This document shows, in pieces, positions 42,104-51,732 of a stretch of 64,000 nucleotides of DNA (its first letter is position 1; every line of letters starts with the position of its first letter). The stretch spans positions 226,501-290,500 of the forward strand of contig CACKEA010000002.1 of the NCBI GenBank assembly GCA_902599045.1. The letters are read 5' to 3'. The translations under genes and the position numbers were made by a program. The notes below the pieces were generated by a model that had not been told where the DNA came from, did no database searches, and was given only the letters and a program-made list of their open reading frames with translations. The DNA is from an uncultured Alphaproteobacteria bacterium. GTDB taxonomy: Bacteria; Pseudomonadota; Alphaproteobacteria; HIMB59.

Positions 42104-43139
42104 TTTTAATTTCCTTTATGAATAAGTCTGCTGACTGTATGGGTGTTAGAAACTTTCTTTGATTTTTTCTGATCTTGTTTTGAATTTTAACATTATTAAA
42201 ATTTCTTAATATCAATTTTGACAAACTTTTTTCTTTAAAATCATTTAGATATATAATTCCATCTTTTTTAAGTGTGTTCATTAAAGTTAGAGTTTTAAAT
42301 GTGATTATCATTTTTTTTTGCTGTAGTGCATTTGCAAGGGACATCCCAAATCCTTCATATCTACTAACAGATATATAAAAATCACACTGTGAATATAGCT
42401 GTGATAAATGTTTTGTTGAGATATTGCTATAAAAACTTATTTTTTCTTCTAGTCCATAATTACTAATTATGTTTTGTAATTTGTTATAATATTTGCTCTC
42501 TCTTGTTGTATCCCCAACAATTTTTAATTTTACATTATCAATAAATCTTAATTCTTTAATGAGATATTGGTAATTTTTTCTCTCAATAATACTGCCAACT
42601 GATAGCAAATTAATATTTTTATCTTTTTTGACTTTAAATTTTTTTAATTTTTCAATTCCAGGCTCTACTATTTGAATTTTTTGTTTATTTATTTTAAATT
42701 TTTGAGCAATTAAATTTTTTGTTTCATTTGAAGTGACAATAATTTTGTTAGCTTTTGGATATAATTGCATTGCTTGCTTAACAAAATATTTACTTCTTTT
42801 ACTTTTAAATTCTAAATAAATAGGGTGATGTATTAATGCTATTATTTTGAATCTTTTAAGATTGACTATGATTTTATCAATAGTTTCAAAGACTAGTCCA
42901 TCAAAAACTAAAACTGAGTTATCTGATAGTTTATTTATAATATTTTTAAGAGTGATGATATCATTTTGTTTTTGAAAAGGATAATTTTCACTTAATTGAA
43001 AAGCTTTTAAATTAAAATTTAGTGTCTTAGCTCTTTGTAAAATATTTTTTTCATATATATATCCACCTGTTTTAGTATTAATGTCTCCAGGATAGAAAAA
43101 ATAGTAGGTTCTATTTGATTTCGTTGATATTTTGTTCAT
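42096..43139 (-). CDS. Glycosyltransferase family 4-like
   Basis: LLSVGSIIERKNYQYLI; CDFYISVSRYEGFGMSLANALQ. Confidence 0.85.
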   Translation of the reverse strand: MNKISTKSNRTYYFFYPGDINTKTGGYIYEKNILQRAKTLNFNLKAFQLSENYPFQKQNDIITLKNIINKLSDNSVLVFDGLVFETIDKIIVNLKRFKIIALIHHPIYLEFKSKRSKYFVKQAMQLYPKANKIIVTSNETKNLIAQKFKINKQKIQIVEPGIEKLKKFKVKKDKNINLLSVGSIIERKNYQYLIKELRFIDNVKLKIVGDTTRESKYYNKLQNIISNYGLEEKISFYSNISTKHLSQLYSQCDFYISVSRYEGFGMSLANALQQKKMIITFKTLTLMNTLKKDGIIYLNDFKEKSLSKLILRNFNNVKIQNKIRKNQRKFLTPIQSADLFIKEIKNA

Positions 43140-43518
43140 AAGAAGCCCAAGCTACATTTGACTCGGTTAGAATAATTTTAATTTTATGTAACTTGTCATA
43201 ATCTTCTGAGTATTCTTTTTGTAACTTTGAGCTTATTTTATCAAATATATCTTTAGCTAGGAATTCAGTAGATGTTATTGTGTTTTTAAATTCTTCAATT
43301 TCATCTAAATTTTTGTAACTATAAAATTTAAGTACATCAGATAGTATCTCTGTTACAACTCCTAAATCCATAATGATATTATATTTATTAACTTCTTTTG
43401 CATAAAACTCTGCATCAACTATATAGGTTGCACCATGCATATTTTGGGCGGGACCAAAGACTTCTCCAGGTAGTGAATGTGCTATTAAAATATTGTTTCT
43501 TACTGTTATTGAATACAT
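43111..43518 (-). CDS. 6-pyruvoyl-tetrahydropterin synthase / QueD-like protein (divergent active site)
   Basis: IAHSLPGEVFGPAQNMHGATYIVDAEF...IIMDLGVVTEILSDVL resembles the PTPS fold pattern. Confidence 0.7.
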   Translation of the reverse strand: MYSITVRNNILIAHSLPGEVFGPAQNMHGATYIVDAEFYAKEVNKYNIIMDLGVVTEILSDVLKFYSYKNLDEIEEFKNTITSTEFLAKDIFDKISSKLQKEYSEDYDKLHKIKIILTESNVAWASYEQNINEIK

Positions 43519-43519
43519 A

Positions 43520-44482
43520 TCAATACTTTATAGCATGCATTACGCTGTCTGGATTATTTATTATTGAAATATAATTTTTATCTAATTTGTTAAAGTCACT
43601 CTCTGTATTGACCAGTTTGAGAAGTTTATTATTAGACAACGCATCGATTGCCATGTTCAATCTACTTTTATAATTAAATCTTTTTGACATATATCTTGGT
43701 ATGTTAGAAACCTGAGAGCCAATTATTTTAAGTCTTTTGGAGTGAAAATTCCCTCCCAATTTGATCTGTCCTTTTTTATTACCATACCAACTTGCTTCAA
43801 TTAATTTTCCTTCTAATGTTAATTTATCAAGAGACTGATTTAATACTTCATAATTAGATGTAGTGTTAATTATTACATCAGCTTCTTTAATTTTTTTAAA
43901 ATTAGTGAATTTTAATCCTAATATTTTTGAAAACTTCTTCTTTTTGATATTATTGTCAGTGATATATACATTTTTAAATTTTTTTAATTTATAGTAGTAA
44001 GCGGTTAAAATACCAACAGAGCCCATTCCTAAAATTACTATTTTGTTATTCTTATGTGCTTGAGCATCCCAAAAGATATTAATTGCTGTTTCCATATTTG
44101 CTGTAAGTAAATATTTTTTTAAATTATTATTACTTTTCAAGATATGCACATCATTTATATCCATTTCAAACAAGGACTGATGAGGAAAGAGACAAAAAGT
44201 TTTTTTATTTAAATATTTTTTTGGACCATTGATAACTTCACCTACATTTATATATCCATATTTAATAGGATAAGAAAATGTTCCTTCTTGAAAAGGTGAT
44301 TTCATGATTTTAAATTGATCTTTACTAATTTTACCTGAGGCAACTAATTTCTCTGTTCCTTTACTGATACCCGAATAGTGTGTCTTGATGAGAACAGTTT
44401 TAGAATTTACTTTAAAATTTAAAGATTTTTTCTTGATAATTGGTTTATTTTTATTTTCAAGCCATAGAGAATAAGTTTCCAT
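43520..44482 (-). CDS. Zinc-type medium-chain alcohol dehydrogenase-like protein
   Basis: HYSGISKGTEKLVASG; KSPFQEGTFSYPIKYGYINVGEV; Rossmann VILGMGSVGILTAYYYK. Confidence 0.78.
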   Translation of the reverse strand: METYSLWLENKNKPIIKKKSLNFKVNSKTVLIKTHYSGISKGTEKLVASGKISKDQFKIMKSPFQEGTFSYPIKYGYINVGEVINGPKKYLNKKTFCLFPHQSLFEMDINDVHILKSNNNLKKYLLTANMETAINIFWDAQAHKNNKIVILGMGSVGILTAYYYKLKKFKNVYITDNNIKKKKFSKILGLKFTNFKKIKEADVIINTTSNYEVLNQSLDKLTLEGKLIEASWYGNKKGQIKLGGNFHSKRLKIIGSQVSNIPRYMSKRFNYKSRLNMAIDALSNNKLLKLVNTESDFNKLDKNYISIINNPDSVMHAIKY

Positions 44483-44511
44483 AATAATTATATAAATGTT
44501 AAATATCAGTT

Positions 44512-45270
44512 ATGCTATCAAAGTTTTGGATTGATTTAACTTCAGATGACATAAAAAAATTAGGTAAAAATAAAGTACTTATTATGCCTTTTTCATCTGT
44601 TGAGCAACATGGCGACCATCTACCTTCAGGTACTGATAAATTGATTTTAGACGGTATTTTAAATACTTTTATTAAAAACAATCCAAAATTAAATAACTTT
44701 TTAGTTTTACCAAATATCTCAATAGGATCAGCTAGTGAGCATAATAGCTTTGAAGGCACTATCTCAACAAGTTCTACAAATTATATTGATTACATTATTA
44801 GTGTAGTAGAGGATTTATGTATTCGTAAATATAAAAAGTTTGTCTTCTTAAATAGTCATGGAGGACAAATTAGTCATTTAGATATAGCTGCAAAAGAAAT
44901 TAAAAGCACATTCAAAAATGTCGATATAGTGAAGGCTCATTATTTTTTATTTAAAGGTTTTGAAAAAATTATTCCTAAAAAAGAACTGCTTTATGGTTAT
45001 CATGGAGGTGAATTTGAAACCTCAGTTATGCTTCATCTTCATCCAGAATTGATAAAAATTAATAAAATTAAAAAAAGTAAACTCTCATCTGATATTAATT
45101 CAAAAAAAATTATTTCTTATGAAAAAACAATAAAAAGAGCTTGGAACACAAAAGATTTGTCGGAAACAGGCATAATAGGTAATCCTACAAACTCCTCTGC
45201 AGACAAAGGAAAGAAAATCCTAGATCTTGCATCAAGAACCTTAAAAAAAATAATTAATGAAATGAAATAG
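44512..45270 (+). CDS. Creatininase-family amidohydrolase
   Basis: MPFSSVEQHGDHLPSGTD; FLNSHGGQISHL; YHGGEFETSVML. Confidence 0.9.
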   Translation: MLSKFWIDLTSDDIKKLGKNKVLIMPFSSVEQHGDHLPSGTDKLILDGILNTFIKNNPKLNNFLVLPNISIGSASEHNSFEGTISTSSTNYIDYIISVVEDLCIRKYKKFVFLNSHGGQISHLDIAAKEIKSTFKNVDIVKAHYFLFKGFEKIIPKKELLYGYHGGEFETSVMLHLHPELIKINKIKKSKLSSDINSKKIISYEKTIKRAWNTKDLSETGIIGNPTNSSADKGKKILDLASRTLKKIINEMK

Positions 45271-45321
45271 CTCAGATTTATTTCTGGATAAAGTTAAATG
45301 ATGCGAAGATATGCCTATGTT

Positions 45322-45343
45322 CACAAAATACTTTTTATTTGTG
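45322..45343. other. Weak imperfect inverted repeat (CACAAAata...TTTGTG)
   Basis: CACAAAATACTTTTTATTTGTG in the 104-bp gap between the creatininase and polymerase-like ORFs; AU-only interior, no trailing T-run. Confidence 0.25.
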
Positions 45344-45374
45344 TTAAGTAACCAACTACATTTATAATTATAAC

Positions 45375-46865
45375 ATGAAAATAGCAAATAGAGGTAATTG
45401 GATATCTATTCCAAAAAATTTAGATAAATTTTGGCGAGAGATAGATATTAGACTAATAAATGAGCAACACTACCTTGATCAAGTTTATACAAAAGAAATT
45501 AAGCACAATAATACATTATTTTTTTCAGAGTCAGATGTATTCCATATTAATTATACGTTAAGTGGCTCACATGTTGATTTATGCATTGATAATTTAATTA
45601 AACTTCTTTATTTAAATCAAAAACTTTCTAAATCTTTAAAAGAAAATATTAGTGACGCCTTAAAGGGAATATTGGCAAATGCACTTTTATCTTATCATAA
45701 ATTTGGTGGCTCTGGTTTTGTCAGAATAAAAAGTGGTAATGATGAATATAATAAAAATAGATATAACCCTTTGATGACCAAAAAAAGCACTTTAGATGTC
45801 CTAGACAAATTAACTAAGGTTGGACTGATTGAATATTACTCTGATAAGTTTTTGGAAAGGAGATACAAGAATAAGATAAAAAAACATTTCTTAAGATACA
45901 GATTTAAATGGGAAATATTTACAAAATTTATTGAGTATGAAATAGGATACAAAGATTTATATCGAGTAAGTGATTTTGTTATGCTCAAAGGCCCTAAAAT
46001 TAAATCATCAATAATAGAAACTTCTAAAAATTATAAAGATACAGATGAAACCAAAAAGATGAGAAAAGATTTAGAGAAATATAATGACTTATTACGCAGA
46101 AATCATATGAATATTAGCGGAAATTTGATTGATCAAGAAGGTAAGGACTTTCAGTTTCAGAATTATGGTAAAAGATTTTATTATCGTGTCTTTACTAAAA
46201 ATAATTTTAGTTGTGGTGGTAGATTTTATGGTCATTGGGTATTAGAAATACCAGCCTTAGCTAGACAGTTTCTTAACATTAATGGAAGACCAACTAGGCA
46301 AATAGATTATTCAGCATGTTTACTGCATATAATGTATTCGACGCTTAACATTGTTCAACATACTGGCAAAGATTTATATGCAATGGTTGATGAAGATAGG
46401 TCATGGGTAAAGGCCTTTTGTATTATAGCACCTAACACAATTAAATTAAGAGATGCATGTGAGCAGACAGTTCAAGAATTAGGACTCAAATGGAATAAAA
46501 AGAATGAAAAAAGAGTATACAAACTTGCCAATTTGATTTCTAAGGCTCATAGTGAAATTTATAATGCTTATTTTTTTAAGGGTAATGTTAATGGACAAAA
46601 ATTTATAAATCATGAATCAAATATAGCTAATGAAATAATCATGCACTTTGTGAATAAAGAAATATTAATTCTATCTGTAAATGATGGTTTTATTATTGAG
46701 AATAGATACAAAATAGAATTAGTGCAAATTATGGAAGATAAGTGGGTTAAACATTGGAAAGCTAGAGGATTAAATTCATCTAAACCATTGATAAGAGAAA
46801 CTAAACATTTAACTGCTTACAATAGTCCAATTGAAGATATCTTCGATAAGTATGTTCCTTTGTAA
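45375..46865 (+). CDS. Uncharacterised 496-aa protein with motifs resembling a family A / T7-RNAP-like polymerase palm
   Basis: GGRFYGHWVLEIPALARQFLNINGRPTRQIDYSACLLHIMYS (motif A-like D311), DRSWVKAFCIIAPN (R342xxxK346, motif B-like), ILSVNDGFIIE (motif C-like D437). Confidence 0.5.
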   Translation: MKIANRGNWISIPKNLDKFWREIDIRLINEQHYLDQVYTKEIKHNNTLFFSESDVFHINYTLSGSHVDLCIDNLIKLLYLNQKLSKSLKENISDALKGILANALLSYHKFGGSGFVRIKSGNDEYNKNRYNPLMTKKSTLDVLDKLTKVGLIEYYSDKFLERRYKNKIKKHFLRYRFKWEIFTKFIEYEIGYKDLYRVSDFVMLKGPKIKSSIIETSKNYKDTDETKKMRKDLEKYNDLLRRNHMNISGNLIDQEGKDFQFQNYGKRFYYRVFTKNNFSCGGRFYGHWVLEIPALARQFLNINGRPTRQIDYSACLLHIMYSTLNIVQHTGKDLYAMVDEDRSWVKAFCIIAPNTIKLRDACEQTVQELGLKWNKKNEKRVYKLANLISKAHSEIYNAYFFKGNVNGQKFINHESNIANEIIMHFVNKEILILSVNDGFIIENRYKIELVQIMEDKWVKHWKARGLNSSKPLIRETKHLTAYNSPIEDIFDKYVPL

Positions 46866-46873
46866 AGATTTGT

Positions 46874-46947
46874 TGGAGGCCCACCCCGGAATCGAACCGA
46901 GCTACAAGGATTTGCAGTCCTCTGCATAACCAATCTGCCAGCGGGCC
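46874..46947 (-). tRNA. tRNA-Cys(GCA), CCA encoded
   Basis: Reverse complement GGCCCGCTGGCAGATTGGTTATGCAGAGGACTGCAAATCCTTGTAGCTCGGTTCGATTCCGGGGTGGGCCTCCA. Confidence 0.96.
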
Positions 46948-46968
46948 ATAAAATTTAACATAACACTT

Positions 46969-47667
46969 TTATTGATATTTGTAATCGGGATTAGTGCCAG
47001 ACGTATATTCAATACCATCTATTATTACTTTTGGCCAAGTCCCAATATCAATTAATTTAGGCCTTGAATTAAGATATTCGGAAATACCTTTAATTTTTTC
47101 AAAATCATTCATGAACCTTTTTAAATTTGTATAATTATCTAATATATTTTGATCAAGTATTAAAGCTAAGGAAATGTGATGATAAACATTATAGTCACAA
47201 TAAAAAACTCTATCACCTAAGAAAAATTTTCCTTCATATTTATCAAGTAACTTTTCAAAATTATTGAATGCTTTGGGTAAAATTTTTTCAATTAAATCTT
47301 TTTTATTCTTTAAATGCATTTCTCCAACCCATACATTTATTGTTGGATTTAGTGGTAAAAATAAATCATGAGCTGACTCAAAGATTGAGTCCGCATAAGC
47401 TGCCATTTCATCATTGTCTGGTATATTATTAGTAATTTTAGCGATGTATCTTGAAATGGTGTTGCTTTGCCATATTTCTATTTCTTCATCTATTACAAGC
47501 AACGGTAATTTATGAAAAATAACATCTTTCTTTATTTCAGACCAAGGTTTTTTAAAATAATTCCATGCCATTTCATAAGAATATTCGATTTCAGCATTGT
47601 GTAACATCATTCTTGGTGCTTCACACAAGGCTCTTAAGTTGAAATAAATTAACTGAAGTTTTCGCAT
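46969..47667 (-). CDS. Glutathione S-transferase family protein
   Basis: LQLIYFNLRALCEAPRMML; LPLLVIDEEIEIWQSNTISRYIA. Confidence 0.82.
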   Translation of the reverse strand: MRKLQLIYFNLRALCEAPRMMLHNAEIEYSYEMAWNYFKKPWSEIKKDVIFHKLPLLVIDEEIEIWQSNTISRYIAKITNNIPDNDEMAAYADSIFESAHDLFLPLNPTINVWVGEMHLKNKKDLIEKILPKAFNNFEKLLDKYEGKFFLGDRVFYCDYNVYHHISLALILDQNILDNYTNLKRFMNDFEKIKGISEYLNSRPKLIDIGTWPKVIIDGIEYTSGTNPDYKYQ

Positions 47668-47746
47668 ATACCTTTAAATTGTATTATATTACTTCTCTTA
47701 AAAATGCAAAATATATACACACCTTTAAAATCTTTTTTATGAAATT

Positions 47747-49133
47747 ATGAAAAAAAATTCCTACATATTAGAGGCACAAAACTTTCTTAAAAATAACCCA
47801 GATATAAAATCATTTGATATTGTTATGCATGATTGTAATGGTATTGGTAGAGGAAAAATAATACGTCGGAACGAATTAATTAAAATTTATAAATCTGGAA
47901 GACAATTTCCTCTCTCTTTAATGGGCATGGATATAACAGGGGAGGACGTCCCAGAAACAGGATTAATATTTAATCAAGGAGATGGCGACATCAAAGCCTG
48001 GCCTATCCCCTCATCACTTAAACCAATACATAAATCCAAACCCGCAAGGGGAGAATTATTTATGAACATGCATGATATTAAAGGGAATAAACTATCTACA
48101 GATCCTCGCAATCAATTAGAAAAAAAAATTGGAGAGTTTAAAAAAAAAGGAATTTCTTTTCGTGCAGCTTTTGAACTTGAATTTTTTTTAGTTTCAAATG
48201 AATTAGATGAATATGGAAAATTGAAGCCAGCAAAATCAGTATTAGGAAAAAAATCATCTAGACGTAAAACAGATGTTTATTCAGTTGATATCCTTCATGG
48301 CATGTTACCTTTGTTTGATGATATTTATGAGGCTACAGTATTAGCAAATATTGAAGCTGAAACAATCATATCAGAATACGCTCCTGGTCAATATGAGCTA
48401 ACACTAAAACATCAAAATTCTATCCTTAAAGCTGCTGATGATATTTTGAGATTAAAAAAGAATAATAAGAGCTCAGGCCAGATTACATGGTGTTACTGCC
48501 TGCTTTATGGCCAAACCTATGGAGGATGTTTCAGGTTCTGGCATGCACTTTCATATTTCTCTTTATAATAAAAAAAATAAAAACCTTTTTGCTGAAAAAA
48601 ATAAAAAAAAAATAAGTAAATATTTGTCCTATGCTTTAGGTGGATTATCAAAAACTATGGGAGAGAGTATGTTAATCTTTGCACCTAATGCAAATAGTTG
48701 GAGGAGGTTTAAAAAAGGCTCATATGCTCCCATTAGTCCAAACTGGGGAATTGATAATAGGTCTGTAGCTTTTCGAATACCAAGCAGTGATGTTCAAAAC
48801 ACAAGAATCGAACATAGAGTTTCAGGTGTAGATGCAAATCCTTATTTAGTAGCGCTAACAGTTGTTTCAGCTATTGAGAAAGGATTTAAAAATAAAATTG
48901 ATGCAGAAAGGCAAACAACTGGTAATTCTTATTTAAAAAAAACTTCTAGCAAAAATAAAATACCAACAGATTGGAACTCTTCGATTAATTTATCAAAAAA
49001 ATCTTTATTTCTAAAAGAAACCTTAGGACCAGAATTGCATAAAGCCTTTATAGCCATAAAAGAAATGGAGTACAATAAAGTAGCTAGTACTGTTTCAGAA
49101 CTAGATATAGATTTATATTTGGACTCTATTTAA
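47747..49133 (+). pseudogene. Glutamine synthetase-like (GlnA/PuuA family), split by a 1-nt frameshift in an A6 run
   Basis: ORF 47747-48568 gives the N-terminal part (AAFELEFFLV...GQYELTLKHQNSILKAADDILRLK); frame of ORF 48507-49133 gives ...RAQARLHGVTACFMAKPMEDVSGSGMHFHISL...; deleting one A at 48454-48459 joins them. Confidence 0.85.
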
Positions 49134-49134
49134 T

Positions 49135-50283
49135 TTAAATTTTAAATAATTTTTCAGAATAATTTTTAATATCTTGATCCCAAAACACGTCCCTTTTAAT
49201 TTTTTCAAAGTCAGTATCAAAGACACTCGACATAGCAGATGCATAGATAGATCTTGCATCAATAGTACTATTAAGATCTCTTCCTTCAAATAAACTACTT
49301 TTTTTCAAACCTGGCCAATCAGTAAATACTTGAGATCTTTTCAATAATCCTCCTGCCATCAGAATAGCACCCCCGTAACCATGTTCTGTTCCATTCCCAC
49401 CATTTTGTTCAATAGTCCTACCAAATTCTGTTAAAGTTATTATAAGGGTGTTGTTAAAAGACTTTCCCATGTCCTGATAAAGATTTTTTACAATTAAATC
49501 GATATCTTGTAAGTTATCTGCATGCTCTCCATTTTCATTTCCCTGAGCTGTATGTGTATCAAATCCCTCTAAATCAAAAACAGCAACTCTTGGACCAAAT
49601 GGATCATTCAATATTTTTGCAGCTCTTTTTGATAAGCTATCTAGAGAGTCATTTCCTCCTTGCATAGTTAATGGTCTATTTAAAATGACATCATATACAT
49701 TACCTAAATCATCTTTTTTGACATCACCATATGCCTCTGTAACTATTTTAATCAAATCTCTATTTGGTAATTGGAGATGTGTTGGAAAATAATTATTGTT
49801 ATCAATAGCACCTCTTAACAAAAGTGGCATTGGTAAGCTTAATGCTAAACTTGTTTCATATAAACCTGCTGATTTCATCCCCCTACCAAGCCATCCTGTT
49901 TTTTCGATATATGGTTTGAGAGCTCCTGTTTCCATCATATTTTGGCCATCAAAATGTGATCTTTTGGTATATGGGATATTTGTAGCATGAACCACTGAGG
50001 CTAAGTCCTTGTTCCACAAATCGTAAAATGTTTTTAATTTAGGATGAAGTGAAAAATCACTATTTAAATTTAATTTTTTATTAAGGACTAAATCAGATCT
50101 GTATTTTGATATCATTTGATCAGAAACAGGAACAGCTGTTAAACCGTCCATTCCTCCCCTTAGACTTATAACGACAATGTTTTTTTTAGGATTTTGAATT
50201 GACCCATATAGTGGAATATTAAAATTAGAAAAAAATATTGTAGCCAGACTACCTTTTAAAAAACTCCTTCTGGTGCAGTTCAT
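49135..50283 (-). CDS. DUF1501 family protein with Tat-type signal
   Basis: MNCTRRSFLKGSLA; VVISLRGGMDGLTAVPV; LTEFGRTIEQNGGNGTEHGYGG. Confidence 0.88.
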   Translation of the reverse strand: MNCTRRSFLKGSLATIFFSNFNIPLYGSIQNPKKNIVVISLRGGMDGLTAVPVSDQMISKYRSDLVLNKKLNLNSDFSLHPKLKTFYDLWNKDLASVVHATNIPYTKRSHFDGQNMMETGALKPYIEKTGWLGRGMKSAGLYETSLALSLPMPLLLRGAIDNNNYFPTHLQLPNRDLIKIVTEAYGDVKKDDLGNVYDVILNRPLTMQGGNDSLDSLSKRAAKILNDPFGPRVAVFDLEGFDTHTAQGNENGEHADNLQDIDLIVKNLYQDMGKSFNNTLIITLTEFGRTIEQNGGNGTEHGYGGAILMAGGLLKRSQVFTDWPGLKKSSLFEGRDLNSTIDARSIYASAMSSVFDTDFEKIKRDVFWDQDIKNYSEKLFKI

Positions 50284-51731
50284 GACCTCATTACCTCTGG
50301 ACTATTAGCAAATAATACAAACTGATCAGAATAGCTTAACGAATTGCTTAATAGTTTTAATAATTTATCTGGTTTATCAAAATTATTTAAGACAACTCTC
50401 TCAAAAAACTCACTATCGTAGGTAATATTTGTATTGGCTATGCCAGTAAATCTTTTTGCAACTGCTAATCTACGAATAATTAATTCTGGTGATAACCATT
50501 CACTCTCCAAGTCTATGTACCCATTTGGTTGTTTTGCCCTATATATACTATGCCCTAAATCATAAAGCATATTCTTTAATCTTTTCTGAGATCGATTAGG
50601 GTTACCACCATTAAATTCAAATCCATCTGGATAATTATCTATATATCTTAAGTCTAGCATTTTAGCATTTTGTAATACCCATAGTTCAGGCATTGAGAAT
50701 TTCTGATGAATTTCACTAAAATCGAAAACAATATCTAATAAAGTTTTATGAATTTCTATAAGATTACCATCATTTTTATTCCAAGTTTGGACAATAGGTT
50801 CAATCATGTCATTAGTTGGTTCATCGCATATGAAATGTTGACAAAGCTTTCTTGATATATGTTTTATAGTTGAAGGGTGGTTTGCTAAATCTTTGATTAC
50901 TATTTTTAGTTCTTTACCCTGATTTACAGTATTAAAATCTCTAATATCATATAATTTTCCTAAAATTTTATACGGTCCATTTTCATGAAATGAAGATTGG
51001 AATTTTATAGGTCCTGCCTCTAAGTCTTTTTTGTTCCACAAATGGGCCCAACCTGTCATTACTTTAGCCATATTTATCACGTCTTCTTGACTATAATTTG
51101 CATCAGGAGAGACAGTGTGTAATTCTAACAATTCTCTGGCATGATTTTCATTTAGTCCCACTTTTTTATTTTTATTGTTTAATCTCACACCTTCTTTTGA
51201 ATTTGGCCCAATATTTTCAGCATTATCAAGGTGATGTAGCATGCACCAAGAAGTAGTAACTTGATATACTAAATCTTCGAATGAACCACACATGTTAGGT
51301 CTAATAACATCTCTTTGATAGACACCAGTTGAAAAACTAGCAAGAAAATCTTTTTCACTTATAGCAAAAAAATTTGACCAAAAATGCCACATTCTCTCAA
51401 AAACAGGATTTGTTGTCCTTAAAGCAGTATTATGTCTTATAGATAATTCTAACGACTCAAAGAATTTTTCACCTGTTTTTGCTCTGAGTAAATCTTTTTC
51501 TTTTTCATACATGAGGCGATCATTTTTAAATTTTTTCCTAAGTACTTCTCTATCACCATAGACCCATTCTCCATATTTTTTTCTTTGATCAACTAAACTA
51601 GGTAGTTTATAGCTCCATATAAAGTCAGGTACGTTATTAAATTGACTCTTTGACCAAACTAAAGGATCTTCATTTATTTTTTCTTCGGGACCTAAACCAA
51701 AAGCAACTTTTCTGAAAAAGTCTTTTTTCAT
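50280..51731 (-). CDS. DUF1800 family protein
   Basis: MWHFWSNFFAIS; NENHARELLELHTVSPDANYSQEDV; adjacent to DUF1501. Confidence 0.87.
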   Translation of the reverse strand: MKKDFFRKVAFGLGPEEKINEDPLVWSKSQFNNVPDFIWSYKLPSLVDQRKKYGEWVYGDREVLRKKFKNDRLMYEKEKDLLRAKTGEKFFESLELSIRHNTALRTTNPVFERMWHFWSNFFAISEKDFLASFSTGVYQRDVIRPNMCGSFEDLVYQVTTSWCMLHHLDNAENIGPNSKEGVRLNNKNKKVGLNENHARELLELHTVSPDANYSQEDVINMAKVMTGWAHLWNKKDLEAGPIKFQSSFHENGPYKILGKLYDIRDFNTVNQGKELKIVIKDLANHPSTIKHISRKLCQHFICDEPTNDMIEPIVQTWNKNDGNLIEIHKTLLDIVFDFSEIHQKFSMPELWVLQNAKMLDLRYIDNYPDGFEFNGGNPNRSQKRLKNMLYDLGHSIYRAKQPNGYIDLESEWLSPELIIRRLAVAKRFTGIANTNITYDSEFFERVVLNNFDKPDKLLKLLSNSLSYSDQFVLFANSPEVMRS

Positions 51732-51732
51732 C

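Noticed and set aside
45322-45343. Inverted repeat considered as a Rho-independent terminator or an ncRNA accompanying the polymerase-like ORF
   Set aside because: Stem is short, A/T-rich, imperfect and lacks a trailing U-tract; kept only as a weak feature, not a finding.
46874-46947. Searched by eye for an att-type direct repeat of the tRNA-Cys 3' end near 45270-45375
   Set aside because: No convincing duplicate of the tRNA 3' sequence was seen and no integrase is present, so integration is only an inference.
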